From assembly GCA_036872755.1 (NCBI GenBank), contig JAVHNS010000005.1, positions 1,612,001 through 1,676,000 on the forward strand: 64,000 nucleotides of DNA, written 5' to 3'. Positions 37,580 to 49,597 of this stretch are shown piece after piece. Both the position numbers and the translations under genes were made by a program. Position 1 is the first letter of the stretch; every line of letters begins with the position of its first letter. The notes under the pieces are model-generated. The model did not search any database, was not told where the DNA came from, and worked only from the letters and a program-made list of their open reading frames with translations. Origin of the DNA: Orbilia blumenaviensis. Lineage: Eukaryota; Ascomycota; Orbiliomycetes; Orbiliales; Orbiliaceae.

Positions 37580-38469
37580 GCTCTGCTATGGACGAAGGAT
37601 ATGTAGGTTACAGCCGCACCAGTCGAATGAAAAGTTTTATAGAGTCGCAATTGCAAACCCATTTTTTGCTTGTCTCTCTCTTTCGATATATACGCAATAC
37701 AAAAACGGCGTTTTACTTATTTTTTCATGCATGGGAGTTGGGAGGAAGTGCTTTATTCTCTTTCTTTCTTTCTTTTTCTTCTTCTTTTTCTTTGGTTGAT
37801 GTAGTTTGAGATAATGTTATGTTACTTTTTCAACGAAGTACCTTGTATCAATATTTGCAAATACAGCCCTTAGTTCTTTGCTTTTAAAAGAAAACCTTAC
37901 TAGATATAGCAAACTATTCGTGATCATAATGCATTCATTTCATTCAGTATCTGTCTGTTCCTAGCTAAGTTATTTAGACTGCAATAGTAGAGGTAACAGG
38001 CGATTAATAATAAGCCTGTGTATGTATCTGTGTTCTGCAACAGCGGGAATCAGTAAAGTGCAAGGTTATATATAGGCTGCCTTCTTCCTTTCTGCTCTGT
38101 GAGATAAAAACGAGGGGGTATGAAGTAAAACGAGAGACAGAAGGCATTCCTGAACGCCTCCACCCAAGCTGCAAGACAAAATACGCAAAAAGAAAGAGGA
38201 TATGGACAGGAGGATGAGGTAGTAACGTAAAGGTATGGAAGCGAGCTGTGATAAGGGGATAATCGGAGAGAAGAATGGAAGGAACCAAAAAAAAAAGAAA
38301 GAAAATTCCTCCATGCAAATTCAAATGCCCGTAGACAGCCTCGTAGTTTCAAGCAAAAAATAGAACGCCACACAAACACCATAATCAAGAAAAGAAAGAA
38401 ACCAAAAAAACCAAAAAAGAGGGGGCAGCAGTCCCCATGTTCAAAAAGTTAGATGCGGAAGTCTGTCGA
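37580..38469. other. Intergenic between convergent genes
   Basis: 3'-flanking sequence of NOG1 (+) and of the long disordered-protein gene (–). It is TTTCTTTCTTTTTCTTCTT-rich around 37750–37790 and A-rich around 38285–38420. No gene is seen. Confidence 0.7.
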
Positions 38470-41400
38470 TCAATAACCAACAACCTCTCTTCCACTCCTA
38501 TGCTGGCTCTTGCTTCTCCTTCCAATCGAACCAGCTGCTTTCTTCCAGAAACTCTCCCTTTTCTTATTCCTTCCCTCATCTTCTACTTCCTGGCCTGCGT
38601 ACCGCTCTGCAACCTTCTCACCATATAATAACTCCATAGCGCTAGCTTGCTCAGTCGACCTTCGTCGTCCATACCAGCTATTTCCCCTATTTCCACTATT
38701 ATTGTGATTAGGAGGATTCGTGCTACCATAACTCTTAACCAAGTCATCCGCTCGTTTGACTTGCATCCCATCCCAGAGGTCCATTCCAAACATCGCGCGA
38801 TCAGAATTGTGATCCTGTCCCATGTGTGGATAGCCACCAGGTCCTACTGATCCTCCAGAGCTTGTGCTTCTTCGTCGACGGGGTTGGCCGGTGGCAAATG
38901 GCAAAACTCCATTGTTAGGGTTATAGCTTTGGGCCTGTGGTCCGTGATTCTGAGAATAACGAGGTCTACCGACCCTCATCGAGTCGGATCGCTGAATTTG
39001 TTGGTTATCGTTTGGTTGGTAATACCCACTTTGGCTATTATACGAATACTGGCTATTCAGAGAATTGGTTCTTAAAATTCTCGGAAAGGATCCGGTGGTG
39101 GGTAAATTATAGGGATTGTTGTTCCGTGGTAGTGTGTTAGTAACTGGTGACTGTGGAGTGGACTTAATCACTGAGTTTCCCAACGGACGACGACGGATTT
39201 GCGTGTTGTCAGATTGCTGCTGTGGAGGCTGTGGGGCCTTGGGAAGCGCAGGAAGCGGTGGGGCTTGTTGCCGATTATTGTCTTCTGTTGGATATCTACC
39301 TGGCGGAGCTTTATATGACGACGGCGGGGTAGTATGACGGGGAAGAGATAACTGTCTCTCTAAAACGTTGTTCCTAGGTTGTGGTGCATGCAAGGTTGTA
39401 GGAGGGGGTGGTGGGGGTGGTGGGGGTGGTGGGGGTGGTGCACTTTGTGCGGCAACATTGGGGACGGTTCCTGGAATTGGAGAAGGGGTGTTGAAGCGCT
39501 GATAATACGCGGCGCCGGTATATGATACCGACTCAGAAGATCTCAACGCTAGGACTGCAGGTGAGGGCGTAGAAGACGTAATTGCGATAGGTTCATGGTA
39601 CGATAGTTCAATAGGAGAACTTGGGAGTGATGCTGCCTCTGGAGCATACCCGATAGACTGTAGCCCGCTCCTAACGCTACTAGTGAAGCTTTGTTGTCTT
39701 TCGGGTTGCGGTTGCAGCTGGTACTGGGTCTGTTCTGTTTCGACGGCGCTACCAATGTTAAGGGGTGGGAGGTAATTGGGGGTTGGCTTTGGGGGTTCCG
39801 GTTCGTCGAGCATGATGGCTTCACCAGATTCCCCTGAGCTCTGTTCTACGGTTTCAATTTCTGGCTTTTTATCGCTTTTCCAAGAGAGACGCTTGAAACT
39901 TAGTCGTCGCTTCCTCTTGGGCTTCTTCTGTCCTGCATCGTCTACGTCTTCTATAGCTGCGTTTTCAAATTTGCGCGCTGGTAGGGTAGGTGGATAGTGT
40001 TTTCCTTTGTTTTTCGAAGCTCTTGGAGGAGGGGCTTGTAGTGTAGGCGGTGTCCTATTTCTCACTGATGAATAAGGAATATTAATGACTGAAGTCGTAA
40101 TATTCGGCCCTTTGGAGTTGTGGCTTGTTGCTGGCCTCGCCCCCGGGTCTGGTTTTCTAGATAACTCTGGGTAGTGGGTACTGAATTCACTGGCAATCTG
40201 CTCAGGCGCTGATTGGCGATTCTTTGCTCGATTCCAGTGGCTATCTGGTGGCAACCCAGAGCTTCCACCCGAAGAATATCCACTGTCAGTAGTTTTTGTC
40301 TGGCTGGTTTGACTTTTATCTGATGAGACATCGGATGCATCTGAGCTAGGCGCGGGCTTGTCATCTATTGTTTGTGTGATATTGCTGCAACTGACTGTCG
40401 AAGGGCCGGCTTGGGAGCTTGGTTCAGTCGGTGGCAGACTCTTTCTCACAACTAATGACACTGGTTTGGACTCCTCCAGTGGTGGGGTAACCGTTGCGGG
40501 ATTGCAATTCTCACTGCTCTCCGCCTCTGCTACGTTGGAATCCGAGGTATGTGATAACTTTGCGCCTTCATAAGAAAACGGAGACCTTGAGAGCCCTGGC
40601 TTACCAGAAGGCGCAGCGGATGGGGCTGCAGAAGTGTTCGTGTGCGAATAGTCTGATGAAGGACTTGGTTGGTACTGTCCATTTAAGAATTGTTTGTTGC
40701 GAATGCCATAGCTGAACAAATGTCGTTTATGTGGGTCCTCATCCGTGCTTTCTTCGCCTCTATCGATGACTGGTTCCTGAGGCTTGAGGTTTAGAGCGGT
40801 ATCTGGTGCTTCAGTATCAGGCGACGGAGGTACGATTCGCAGGCTCTGTCGGTTGGGATTCACAGGTGCACTTGTATCTATCTGGAAAAACGGCTTCCTT
40901 CCAGATTGTGGCGAAGCGCCTACAGGTTTCCTCTTGATCAAGAAATTATCTGCCTGCGTCGCCGTCTCTGGTGTCACCTCCTCTTCACCGTTATCAGTAG
41001 TCTCGGATTTAATGACGGCAGAAACTGGAGGAAGACTGAGCAGTGAACTATCTCGGGGCTTTTGACTATTGCCACTAGCAGCTCTCAGCGACGGTGAGCT
41101 AGGAATAGGACTCGGAGCACCATTAGCAACAAATAGAGATCCTTTCCTTAGGCTGCCAAGCGTTCCGTGGTCTTGGGGGGTTTCTGGCCGGGCACCATCG
41201 GTAGTCGTCAATCTGGAACGAGGTACGAAGAGTAAATCGTTGCCCAGATCGAGCATATCATTACCCGTCTCTGGCTCCTGTACCTTAGGCCTCGTAGCCG
41301 TACCTGGAGCAGCAGCCTGTAGAAGCGAACGCCTTCTTACCGGAACATAAGAGGGTTCGGGATTGTATGATATAGGCGGCGAATTACCATGCTGCTGCTG

Positions 41401-42120
41401 CTGGCTATTAAGGAACTTCGTGGGTGAAGGCGTAAGCTGTATCCTTGTCGGGCTCTGCAGTGCAGAATGAAAACTGGCTGTAGAGGAAGCAGTGGGAGGC
41501 GGCCTCAAGTCATCCGGTTCCAGCAGTGGAGATACATCGAATGTGCTATTTTCGGCGGCGGGAGCGGTCATGGGCCTGACATAAGAGACAGGGCTCATGG
41601 TATTTGTAGGCGGTGAACCAGGTTTATTTATCGGCTCATGTACAAGGCTCCTTCTTCTTTGCAGCCAGACGGCTCCAAGTGAAGGAGCCCCATTGCTACC
41701 AGGCCCACCTGTACTATTTAAGGTTTCCCGACTCGCCTTGTGCGAAGGGTGATTACTCCATCCCGGTTGGGCCGCTCCCGTAAAGCTGTTCTGCCGTGCT
41801 AGGTCCACACTACTGGACCTAGTCGGCGGGCGAGGATATGGTATCGTTCCACCGTCTAACGAGTTTAAGGTTGCACGGTCTGGTAAGGCATTTTGTAATG
41901 ATGCCTTTGAGTTTCGCCTGCTCAAGGAGGACGGTAACGGTATCGGTATTGGGGCTGGCGACTCACCGCCAACCTTTGGTTTTGAGAGTCTGTTATTAAC
42001 TCTGCTGGAGGAAGGACGAAAGCTCGACGACTTTTTGGTAGTGGTGGGGGAGGAGGGATGCCGTGAAGGAGCGGATGATTTCTTATGGCGCGGGGCTTGG
42101 GTGGAGTGGGCGTTACCCAT
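38470..42120 (-). CDS. Large disordered Ser/Pro-rich protein with N-myristoylation-type start
   Basis: One uninterrupted frame encodes 1216 residues. I do not recognise a catalytic domain. The protein starts MGNAHSTQ, which fits the N-myristoyltransferase pattern (Gly2, Ser6) and is followed by basic residues, as in lipid-anchored proteins. Most of the chain is low-complexity Ser/Pro/Thr/Asn/Gln and predicted disordered. Other visible elements are a basic block KKPKRKRRLSFKRLSWKSDKK in the middle, a run of 14 prolines encoded near 39400–39440, and a short conserved-looking C-terminal part (FGMDLWDGMQVKRADDLVKSYGS, then ELLYGEKVAERYAGQEVEDEG) ending in a basic amphipathic tail. I infer a membrane-associated scaffold or signalling adaptor with profilin/SH3-type ligands. 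The ATG at 42120 is the first in frame and creates the myristoylation motif. Confidence 0.75.
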   Translation of the reverse strand: MGNAHSTQAPRHKKSSAPSRHPSSPTTTKKSSSFRPSSSRVNNRLSKPKVGGESPAPIPIPLPSSLSRRNSKASLQNALPDRATLNSLDGGTIPYPRPPTRSSSVDLARQNSFTGAAQPGWSNHPSHKASRETLNSTGGPGSNGAPSLGAVWLQRRRSLVHEPINKPGSPPTNTMSPVSYVRPMTAPAAENSTFDVSPLLEPDDLRPPPTASSTASFHSALQSPTRIQLTPSPTKFLNSQQQQHGNSPPISYNPEPSYVPVRRRSLLQAAAPGTATRPKVQEPETGNDMLDLGNDLLFVPRSRLTTTDGARPETPQDHGTLGSLRKGSLFVANGAPSPIPSSPSLRAASGNSQKPRDSSLLSLPPVSAVIKSETTDNGEEEVTPETATQADNFLIKRKPVGASPQSGRKPFFQIDTSAPVNPNRQSLRIVPPSPDTEAPDTALNLKPQEPVIDRGEESTDEDPHKRHLFSYGIRNKQFLNGQYQPSPSSDYSHTNTSAAPSAAPSGKPGLSRSPFSYEGAKLSHTSDSNVAEAESSENCNPATVTPPLEESKPVSLVVRKSLPPTEPSSQAGPSTVSCSNITQTIDDKPAPSSDASDVSSDKSQTSQTKTTDSGYSSGGSSGLPPDSHWNRAKNRQSAPEQIASEFSTHYPELSRKPDPGARPATSHNSKGPNITTSVINIPYSSVRNRTPPTLQAPPPRASKNKGKHYPPTLPARKFENAAIEDVDDAGQKKPKRKRRLSFKRLSWKSDKKPEIETVEQSSGESGEAIMLDEPEPPKPTPNYLPPLNIGSAVETEQTQYQLQPQPERQQSFTSSVRSGLQSIGYAPEAASLPSSPIELSYHEPIAITSSTPSPAVLALRSSESVSYTGAAYYQRFNTPSPIPGTVPNVAAQSAPPPPPPPPPPPPPTTLHAPQPRNNVLERQLSLPRHTTPPSSYKAPPGRYPTEDNNRQQAPPLPALPKAPQPPQQQSDNTQIRRRPLGNSVIKSTPQSPVTNTLPRNNNPYNLPTTGSFPRILRTNSLNSQYSYNSQSGYYQPNDNQQIQRSDSMRVGRPRYSQNHGPQAQSYNPNNGVLPFATGQPRRRRSTSSGGSVGPGGYPHMGQDHNSDRAMFGMDLWDGMQVKRADDLVKSYGSTNPPNHNNSGNRGNSWYGRRRSTEQASAMELLYGEKVAERYAGQEVEDEGRNKKRESFWKKAAGSIGRRSKSQHRSGREVVGY

Positions 42121-44430
42121 GGCGAGCGAATGAGATTATCACCACCGTCGCGACGGGGTGGGGTGGGCGGTAAGTGTGATTTCGCTGAGATGTATGTTTA
42201 GGGAAGGCACTATGCTGTAATTTATTTCGATATGAAGCACTTTGTAAATTATATAGGTATTTGGAGTGTGTTGACGGTGTTGTAGACTGTAGACGGTGTT
42301 TATTTGTGTTGTTTGCTTTGGCGGGTTGTCCTGTGCTACCGTCGGTTCACGCCCTGACCTGGTCTAGGACCTGTCTTCGACGCTACTCAGGTCTGTACTC
42401 CGTATCTGGAACGGTAGGGGGTGGAGGAGGAGGAAACCACCATTTGCGAGAGGCGGAAAGTTTATCTCATATGAACGTGGTCTCTGAGGTTTGAGCGATA
42501 AAGAGTTCGGACAGATTCGATTTGATTTAATATTCGAGCAGGATAAGATGATTATGTTTCCTGTTGGACGGCCGGTGGGTTTGCGATGTAAGGCTGACTG
42601 TGGCCACAGCTCAAAGAGAAAGGCGCACTTTGTGTATTTGGATTAAGAGTCAGTTAACAGTTGTGTGCAAAACAACGTCAAGTATCATGGTCTTTCATGT
42701 ACAGTCATCCGGTACGCAGCCTGGTCGACGTAGACGGATGTATGCTTATATACCTTATCGTTAAAACCGTCGTCGTCTACGGAGGGGCTGGTGGTTGTAC
42801 GTCTCGTGGACCTGCAGACGCCAATGGAATACCTGAAGTGAAGCTGCACTGCAGGTGTGTAACCGAGTGAACTAGGCAGGCAGGCACAGAACAGCTGCTC
42901 TGATTGGAGCACTCCCCTTCCTGGAGTTTTGGGGTTCTGTTATCGATAGTCGCGAAAGAGCAGAGTGGATTGAAATTTTTGACAGCTGCAATGCAAGGGA
43001 TATGGAATATCAGTGCACTGAGGAAGATCTTTTGGACCCTTTTAAAAGAATACGATTCAGGACGGGGAGTTTGGTAAGTACTTAAGCAAGTAGGTAAGTA
43101 AGAAATAGTTAGGTACTAATAGTTATGTAATATTAATATCCCTTAAACTGCTTGAAAGTTTAAAGGTTCCGGAGTGATTTAATTGAATTGTTGAAAATCC
43201 CAGTGGCTGAAGGAGGGCAGGGAAGCTATCGCAATATCCGGAGCTGGGTTACAACCTGTACCGAGATAGTAACACCCGAATGTGATATCTCCCTGAATCG
43301 TATATTGCCACAGGCTAACTTCCCTTCGAGGATTTAATTTATGCGGAGAAAAACGAAAGGAGAAAAAAAAAAGGAAAGAGAGTGAAGAATGAAGCTGAAA
43401 TAGTCTTCTGGCCACTCGATAGATAGATATAGATCTCTACGACTGTCTTTTGAACACATAGTACATCCAGACTACTTATCTATCCCTGGTCTTTCGGTCA
43501 AAAGCAAGGAGACGGGAAGAAGTTCTTACAATTGCCTAAACTGACCAGGGTCACTCGATACCACCGTCAAAATGTGGGTCTGGCAGCACTCGAAAATCGA
43601 TACGGACACTAGCACTAGCCACGATACCGCACTGTTTGCGACATCCTGCAGCCAGCCTAAGTACCACAAAAACGAAGCAGGGAATTCTGCAGGCCAGGGA
43701 TGAGAAGAAAACCCCCCCATGCTGTACAAGCCACACCCTGCTGCCATGCATGTGATCTGCTCCACATACTCAGGAATGTGGCGAGTGCGTGGAAAGATAT
43801 TCAAGCTGAACCTCTAGCCCCGATAAAAATAGTAATTAAAAAAAAAAAAAGCCAATTGCAATATTGCATGTAACAGTTATAAGAAAATCATATAGCTCTA
43901 GAGCTTCACAGACCTGGATATAGATACACCAGTGGCGATATATTGCGACATATGCAAAATTTAGATTATACCCGTCCTGTCGGAATTCGAATTCCTTGTC
44001 GGTTGACCTAGTATACGCGGTTCATGGAATGTTCGCCTATAGCCGTATGCATCATGACGCCACACTACCATCACCATCAGTATCGTGGTGTGGCTACCCC
44101 CCACCTAGACTATCTTACCAAGATCCCAAGAAGCACTATAGTGGTGATCCGGGCTTGAACTGTCGATGCCAACATATCTATGCCGACAGTAGCTACGTCA
44201 GGCTCAGGCTCCGCCGATCCGGGTCCGGGTTCCGAATCAGAGAAGTACGGACACAAAGATTATTTTGAAAAAAAAAAAAGACATTCCGCCAAACAGCATA
44301 CATACATGTACAATACTTATATCAGGAAAGGGAGCAGGCAAAATTGCTAACGCGGCGACATAACAAAACAAGAAGAAGGGTAAGGAGATTACATGTTCAA
44401 AAAGCTCCATCGCCTAAGTGAACCTGTAAT
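42121..44430. other. Intergenic, no supported gene
   Basis: This 2.3-kb stretch lies upstream of the disordered-protein gene and downstream of the PDI-like gene. It carries A runs near 43838–43850 and 44268–44279 and a TAAGTA-rich patch near 43076–43120. Open frames at 43526–43804 (–) and 43996–44268 (+) show no motifs. Confidence 0.6.
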
Positions 44431-46657
44431 TCAGTCATACTTCCCACTACCACCGCTATTACCGCCAAAGAGACCATCTTTCTCACCTCCAAACCACCCT
44501 TGGCCCCATCCACCTTCCTTACCAGGGTTCAGTCCCAGTCCTGGGTGGGGTCCAAAACCCCTCCTGTGCCTCCTGCTCCTCCAAAGGTACGCGCCTCCGA
44601 CAGCGGCAATGATGAAAATTATTGTCAAAACCGGATGACTCGTTCCGTGGTCCTTAGCCGACCTAAATGCCCTCTCAAACCTCCCAACAGTACTCTTCGC
44701 CTGCAACTTGTACGGGTTCTTAACAACGTCCTTAACGACGTCAAGAATCGCGGTCCTAGACGGAAGTATTGACTCCCCATCTGCATTGACATCCCAATAC
44801 CTCTTCTTATCTTCTTCGTTGATAATAACCCTGTTACCCATTTCTTTGACGTCAATGTCATATGTTTGCTTGACCCAGCGTTCCCAAAAGATTCCATCGA
44901 CCCAGGCGAATCCAACTTCGGTTCTCTTGGGTAGGACGATCGGCGTGCCCTTAGCGTTTCTATAGCCTCGGTCATCCCCGCGATCCAAGGCCTCTTGAAT
45001 CTTATGCTGTTTTCTATCTCTCAATTCCTGCCTCTCAGTCTTTTCGTCTTTGTCCTTGCCGTCAAACCACCACTGGGCGGCCTTTTTCATCTCAGCTTTG
45101 GCCATTCTAAAATCCTCCTCCTTTGAGCTATCGAAAATACCCAAAACCACAGTTTTGCCATTCATAATTTCGTGTGAATTTGTAGCCGAAAGTTCAGGGA
45201 CAGTAGGTAGCCACACAGTCTTCATCCAGTCAACGATCTTGACGGTATCCCTGATATCGGCTGGTGAAAGGGCAGGGTAATACGTTGGTCGGTCATCTCG
45301 AAGAACAATAAGCTGTGGCCAGGTCGTAATACGGTACTTTCTCGCCAGGTGGTCGGAATTCGTCCTGTAAAGCGGTGCATGCCCGATCAACGGCATCGTT
45401 ACCCTTGACAAAGCCTCAAAATCCTCAGAAACAGTCGCATGGTCGTAGAAGTACAAGAAGATGACGTCGTTTTTCTTCTGGATTTCCTCAAAGTCAGCGG
45501 CATCTCCGATCTCCTTGATACCAGAGTCAGCGGCCTTGCGAGCCCAGGAGACAAGATCGCCGACACCTCGAAGACCTTTGTATTCAATCCTTTCACCGCC
45601 CTGGAAAAATATGATCGTCGGATAGGCCGAAACCGAGACATCTTTGCAGAGACGGCGGTCGATTTCGCAGTTGACCTCTCCGATGTTAAGTGCTCCTTGC
45701 AATTCGTAACTGAGTGTGCTCCAGGCGGCAGCCATGGCTTGGCAATGGGAGCACCATGGCGCGTAGAACTTGACGAACCAGCCCTGTGAAGAATCGAGGA
45801 CCTTTTGCTGAAAGTTGGAAGCATCAAGTGGGATAGATTTGCCGTCAGGATTAGGAGTTGGTCCTTTCTTTGCTGGAGGGGTTGGCTTTGGTTTCGGCGC
45901 CTCGGCAGCGGGTGTTGGCTCTGGTTCAGCCGCCGTGGTGGTCTGTTCTACTTGAGAGGGCTTCTTTACAGGAGGGTATTTCTCTTGGAATTCTTCGAGA
46001 GTTGGCGGCTCTGGGAGTTCGATGCTTGCAGGTCGCGACCCAGGCTTAATTTTGGTCAAGTGCTTTTCCATGAACCTAGACAGTAGCTTCATATTGTTCT
46101 GTTTTCCAGTGAATGTATCGACTTTCTCGCCATCTTTGAATAATCCAAACATCGGGTACGCCGTGACTCCATTTTCATTACACAGATCGCCGAAGTTAGC
46201 ACAATTCACGTTCGCGAAGTGCCAGTCGTAGGTTTCGGTGAACGAAGGAGGAGATACGGGATGTGGAGAGGAGGCCGATGCCGGCGACGACTTTAGGTAA
46301 AATTCGTAGAGTGTCTGCCAAACCGGTCCTGCAACGATACAGTGTCGGCAGTATGGAGAGTAATGTTTTATAAACCTGAGAATTGTTGACGTTAATAAAG
46401 TTAGCAAGAATTTTTCTTCCGTATCGCCACCTTCGCCCACCTCCACAAAGATTACAGGATAGGAGGAAGCATTACCAATAACCACTTTTTATTGTCTCCT
46501 TGAAATTATCAGGAGTCAATTCCTTAAGCTCCGGCACTGTAGTATCGACTGCATCACTACTAGTGTATTGCTTATCCGGTAAGGCTGCAGGAGCTGGCGA
46601 CGCCGACGTGAATATCCGAGTACTCAGGGACAGTAGGAATAGCACCGACAGCCGCAT
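44431..46657 (-). CDS. ER membrane thioredoxin-fold protein (PDI family, Eps1/TMX-like)
   Basis: Two exons (46657–46476, 46375–44431) total 2127 bases, giving 708 residues. Residues 1–20 (MRLSVLFLLSLSTRIFTSAS) form a signal peptide. The first thioredoxin domain has the active site CRHC at 70–73 (HYSPYCRHC), created only after splicing. A Pro/Glu/Lys-rich linker follows, then a second thioredoxin domain with CSHC at 269–272 (FYAPWCSHCQ). A third thioredoxin-like region lacks a CxxC. A single membrane helix lies near 641–659 (HPVLTIIFIIAAVGGAYLW), followed by a basic stop-transfer and a Gly/Trp-rich tail without an HDEL/KDEL signal. By family knowledge it would catalyse or chaperone disulfide formation at the ER membrane. 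The start lies 170 bp from a divergent small gene. Confidence 0.9.
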
Positions 46658-46826
46658 GATTGCCCGAACCTGGCGACCAGGACCGCTCGCGCGATAAAGG
46701 TGGAAGCGATGTGAAGTTCCTGGATCTTTTCTGTTCAGTGATGGGGAAGCGAAACCAGAAGGGCCAGAAATAGAGTCGACGTTAAGAAATTCCCGAAAGG
46801 AGAGTCTAGTCGTGTGGTGTAGCAAT

Positions 46827-47033
46827 ATGAGCCGGTTGATCAGCGATGCCCAGCAGGAATTGCAATTGCAGGGTTTGCCTCAGCCGGTATCAATACCAAA
46901 TGTACCACCACCGCCACGGAAAGCAGCGATATCAGGCAGATATGGAATGGAAGATATCGATATGATATTGAGAGATGGTGATGGTGATGAATTCAAGGTG
47001 ATGAATTTGAAAGACGACAAGCCAGATGGGTGA
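46827..47033 (+). CDS. Small uncharacterised protein, 3' end uncertain
   Basis: An ATG (in CAATATGA context) opens 68 codons reading MSRLISDAQQELQLQGLP, then a PPPPRK segment and an acidic end (MEDIDMILRDGDGDEFKVMNLKDDK). I do not recognise it. The terminal GGTGAG can be read either as Gly-stop or as a splice donor after base 47029, so the true protein may continue into a downstream exon; I could not fix an acceptor. The protein-like composition and the tight divergent spacing from the PDI-like gene support a real gene. Confidence 0.4.
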   Translation: MSRLISDAQQELQLQGLPQPVSIPNVPPPPRKAAISGRYGMEDIDMILRDGDGDEFKVMNLKDDKPDG

Positions 47034-49453
47034 GAAAGGAGAGCTACAATTGAGCGACATGTGGCCAGCAAACATCTTTGACAAGCGTTATTAATGGCCA
47101 TTCCCGCCATTTCTTGGCCTCGACAGGGCAAAGCCAAACGAGGACAGGGGATGAATTCGATCTAGACCCCGACATCTGACAGCCATGGCACCCAAAGTAA
47201 CCCTCCGAGCACTTGAGAGTTAGGTTTGAATTTCTTGGAAATGTCCTAAGTATATGGAGAAGTTGCAATTAACTGGCACAGGTACTAACCATAGCACTGG
47301 ACTTGCGCAGATCAGGCATGGCCGCCTCGATATCAGCTGCAGATTCGAAGGGCCGTGGGTCTATTGAATATCATGCCACAGGATGGGAAGGCCATCTTGC
47401 AATCTTGAAGAACAAGCATTTTTGCTTCCAGGGGCTACAAACGGGACGAGGCGATTTTAACCACCAACCGGCACATGTTTGGCCGATCGGAAGCTAACCA
47501 GAAGCCCCCCGCCAACTAATTTCCCTCCCTCTGCCCGGATTGAGCAGGTACGACAATTCAGCCTGGAGGTTCGGATTTTCGGTGCAGATAGGCATCCAGG
47601 CACGAGATCCAGTTCAGCAGTGCGGCGTGATGTCGTGCGAGTTCTTTTAATACCCGCGACACGGGCGTTTCGAAATGAACCCAGGTTTGGTAACATTATC
47701 TAGACCAACGATGCACTTGCTTAGTACTTAGGACATATAGACATACCAACCAACTTAAGTCGGTGGTTATACATCGAATATATATGCGACTTGAAAGCTG
47801 AACGCCATTGACTTTAGGTCGATAGTCGCCTGGACTAGGGCTACGAAAAATTGGCCCCCAGAGCTAAGGTGTCTTCTGGCAATGTCCACAAATTTCCTAG
47901 GCGGTAGTGGGGCCACGCCGCTCATGTTACACTAGCCCTACCAAGCTATTGCATACATTTGACGCCCTCAAACGACGGTAGTACTGGCCATGTAACCCCA
48001 ACTTAGGCTTTACATTACCGGAATCCCTAAATATACGGTTTCGTATAAATTTAGAGATACCCCTTGATCTTGGAACGCTAGGAGTAGAGGATGCCAATTG
48101 GCATGGGATTACAATATCAACCTATGGATGCGTAGGTTTTCAATTGACACTAACATTCTCAATTGATACTACTAACCGGGAAGCTTGGCTCTGCGGGTCG
48201 GGCTGTTATATTATACATTACCGACGAACGAAGATAGAAATTAGTATATACTTGCCTCTAGACACTGAAAAGCCATCGCCAATTCGTGCTAGGACAATCA
48301 CCAATGTCAGATTCCGTAGTATATGCGTATACTAGTTTGAAATTCTCAAATGGCATACGGAATTCACCTGTTTCCCCTTTTGCCGGGGTCTATAAACCCT
48401 TGCTAAACGAAGGCTTCTGCGAGGGCTTTCCAGCTCATGAGCTCAATGATGTCCTTTTCAATCAATTCTATTCGGAAACTCGATGGTAGATGAGGAAGAT
48501 AACCAAGACATTGATTTCCTTTTGATAGGTTGTACAAGCTCTTTATAGACGTTTTCCAATTGTGCATATTGCATATTGGTCAAAACACAAGGTTTGTTTC
48601 TATAATGCATGTCTCCCACAATCAATATGTCCATGGCAAACCGTTATCCTATAACGCCACCAGCCTGATCATGATCATAACCTAAAAAGAAAAGAAAAAA
48701 ACGTTCCACATACATGCCGTCTGTTTCGTTTTGGTAAACGGAACACCAGACAATCCCACCACCGTATCCTATAGTTAATTGTTTTCAGTATCTTTCTTTT
48801 GACGGCTAGTCCCTATTGATTTGTCGTTTTTGCTGCCGTATTTGGCGATTTACCCCATCCCAAATCGGGGTAGTCGAACCACCAGCATGGCGCTATATGG
48901 CGCGGCGGCTTAAAGTTCGACAGTTACAAGCTAGATGGTTGATAGTATGCGACGGCAGGGAATTTGGCTCTCTGGTTCGCCTGACAACTTTATCATAGGC
49001 GAGCTAAGATCTAGATCCTATCCCCTCTCATGTCGCAAAGCCCAGAAGTCTCCCAAGAATTACCAAAGGTTGCTTAGATGTTTGTGGATCCCACAGGCGA
49101 CGTCGCTTCAGGCCCATGATGCTACTTCTTAGTCAGGTAGACAATTAATGGTCAGGCAGTTCAGTAACTAGACGACGATGGTTGCTTTTGGATGAAGCCA
49201 GCATACGATGGATGGTTAATTGGATTCCTCTTAACGGGAGAGTGCATGCTCGAGTATTATGTATTACACGATATTAATGTGATATACGTTTTTTCCAACC
49301 ATTTGGAAAAGTATATATAGAGGTGGATTCGGACTTCAATGAGATCCTCTTCCTTTCCTCATCAGCACTCTAGCTCTTCGGCCTGATACCCATCTCCACA
49401 TTCCTTTGGACATCTACACTCTTTTATTCAAAACCACATTCTTTTATACAAAG
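47034..49453. other. AT-rich gene-poor region
   Basis: A stretch of 2.4 kb with short unsupported frames only. The right end (49310 onward) is the promoter and CT-rich leader of the first small secreted-peptide gene. Confidence 0.55.
49312..49319 (+). promoter_or_regulatory. TATA box of small secreted-peptide gene 1
   Basis: A TATATATA-type element lies about 135 bp before the ATG at 49454, followed by a pyrimidine-rich leader (TTTCCTC…CATCTACACTC). This spacing fits a strongly or conditionally expressed fungal gene. Confidence 0.55.
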
Positions 49454-49549
49454 ATGCAATTGACTCAGATTCTTACCCTCGGCGTCGCCCTCCTAGGGTA
49501 AGTAATATGGATAATTTCCCCTTGTAGATGGAATTTGCACTCCAAATAC

Positions 49550-49597
<48 letters not shown>

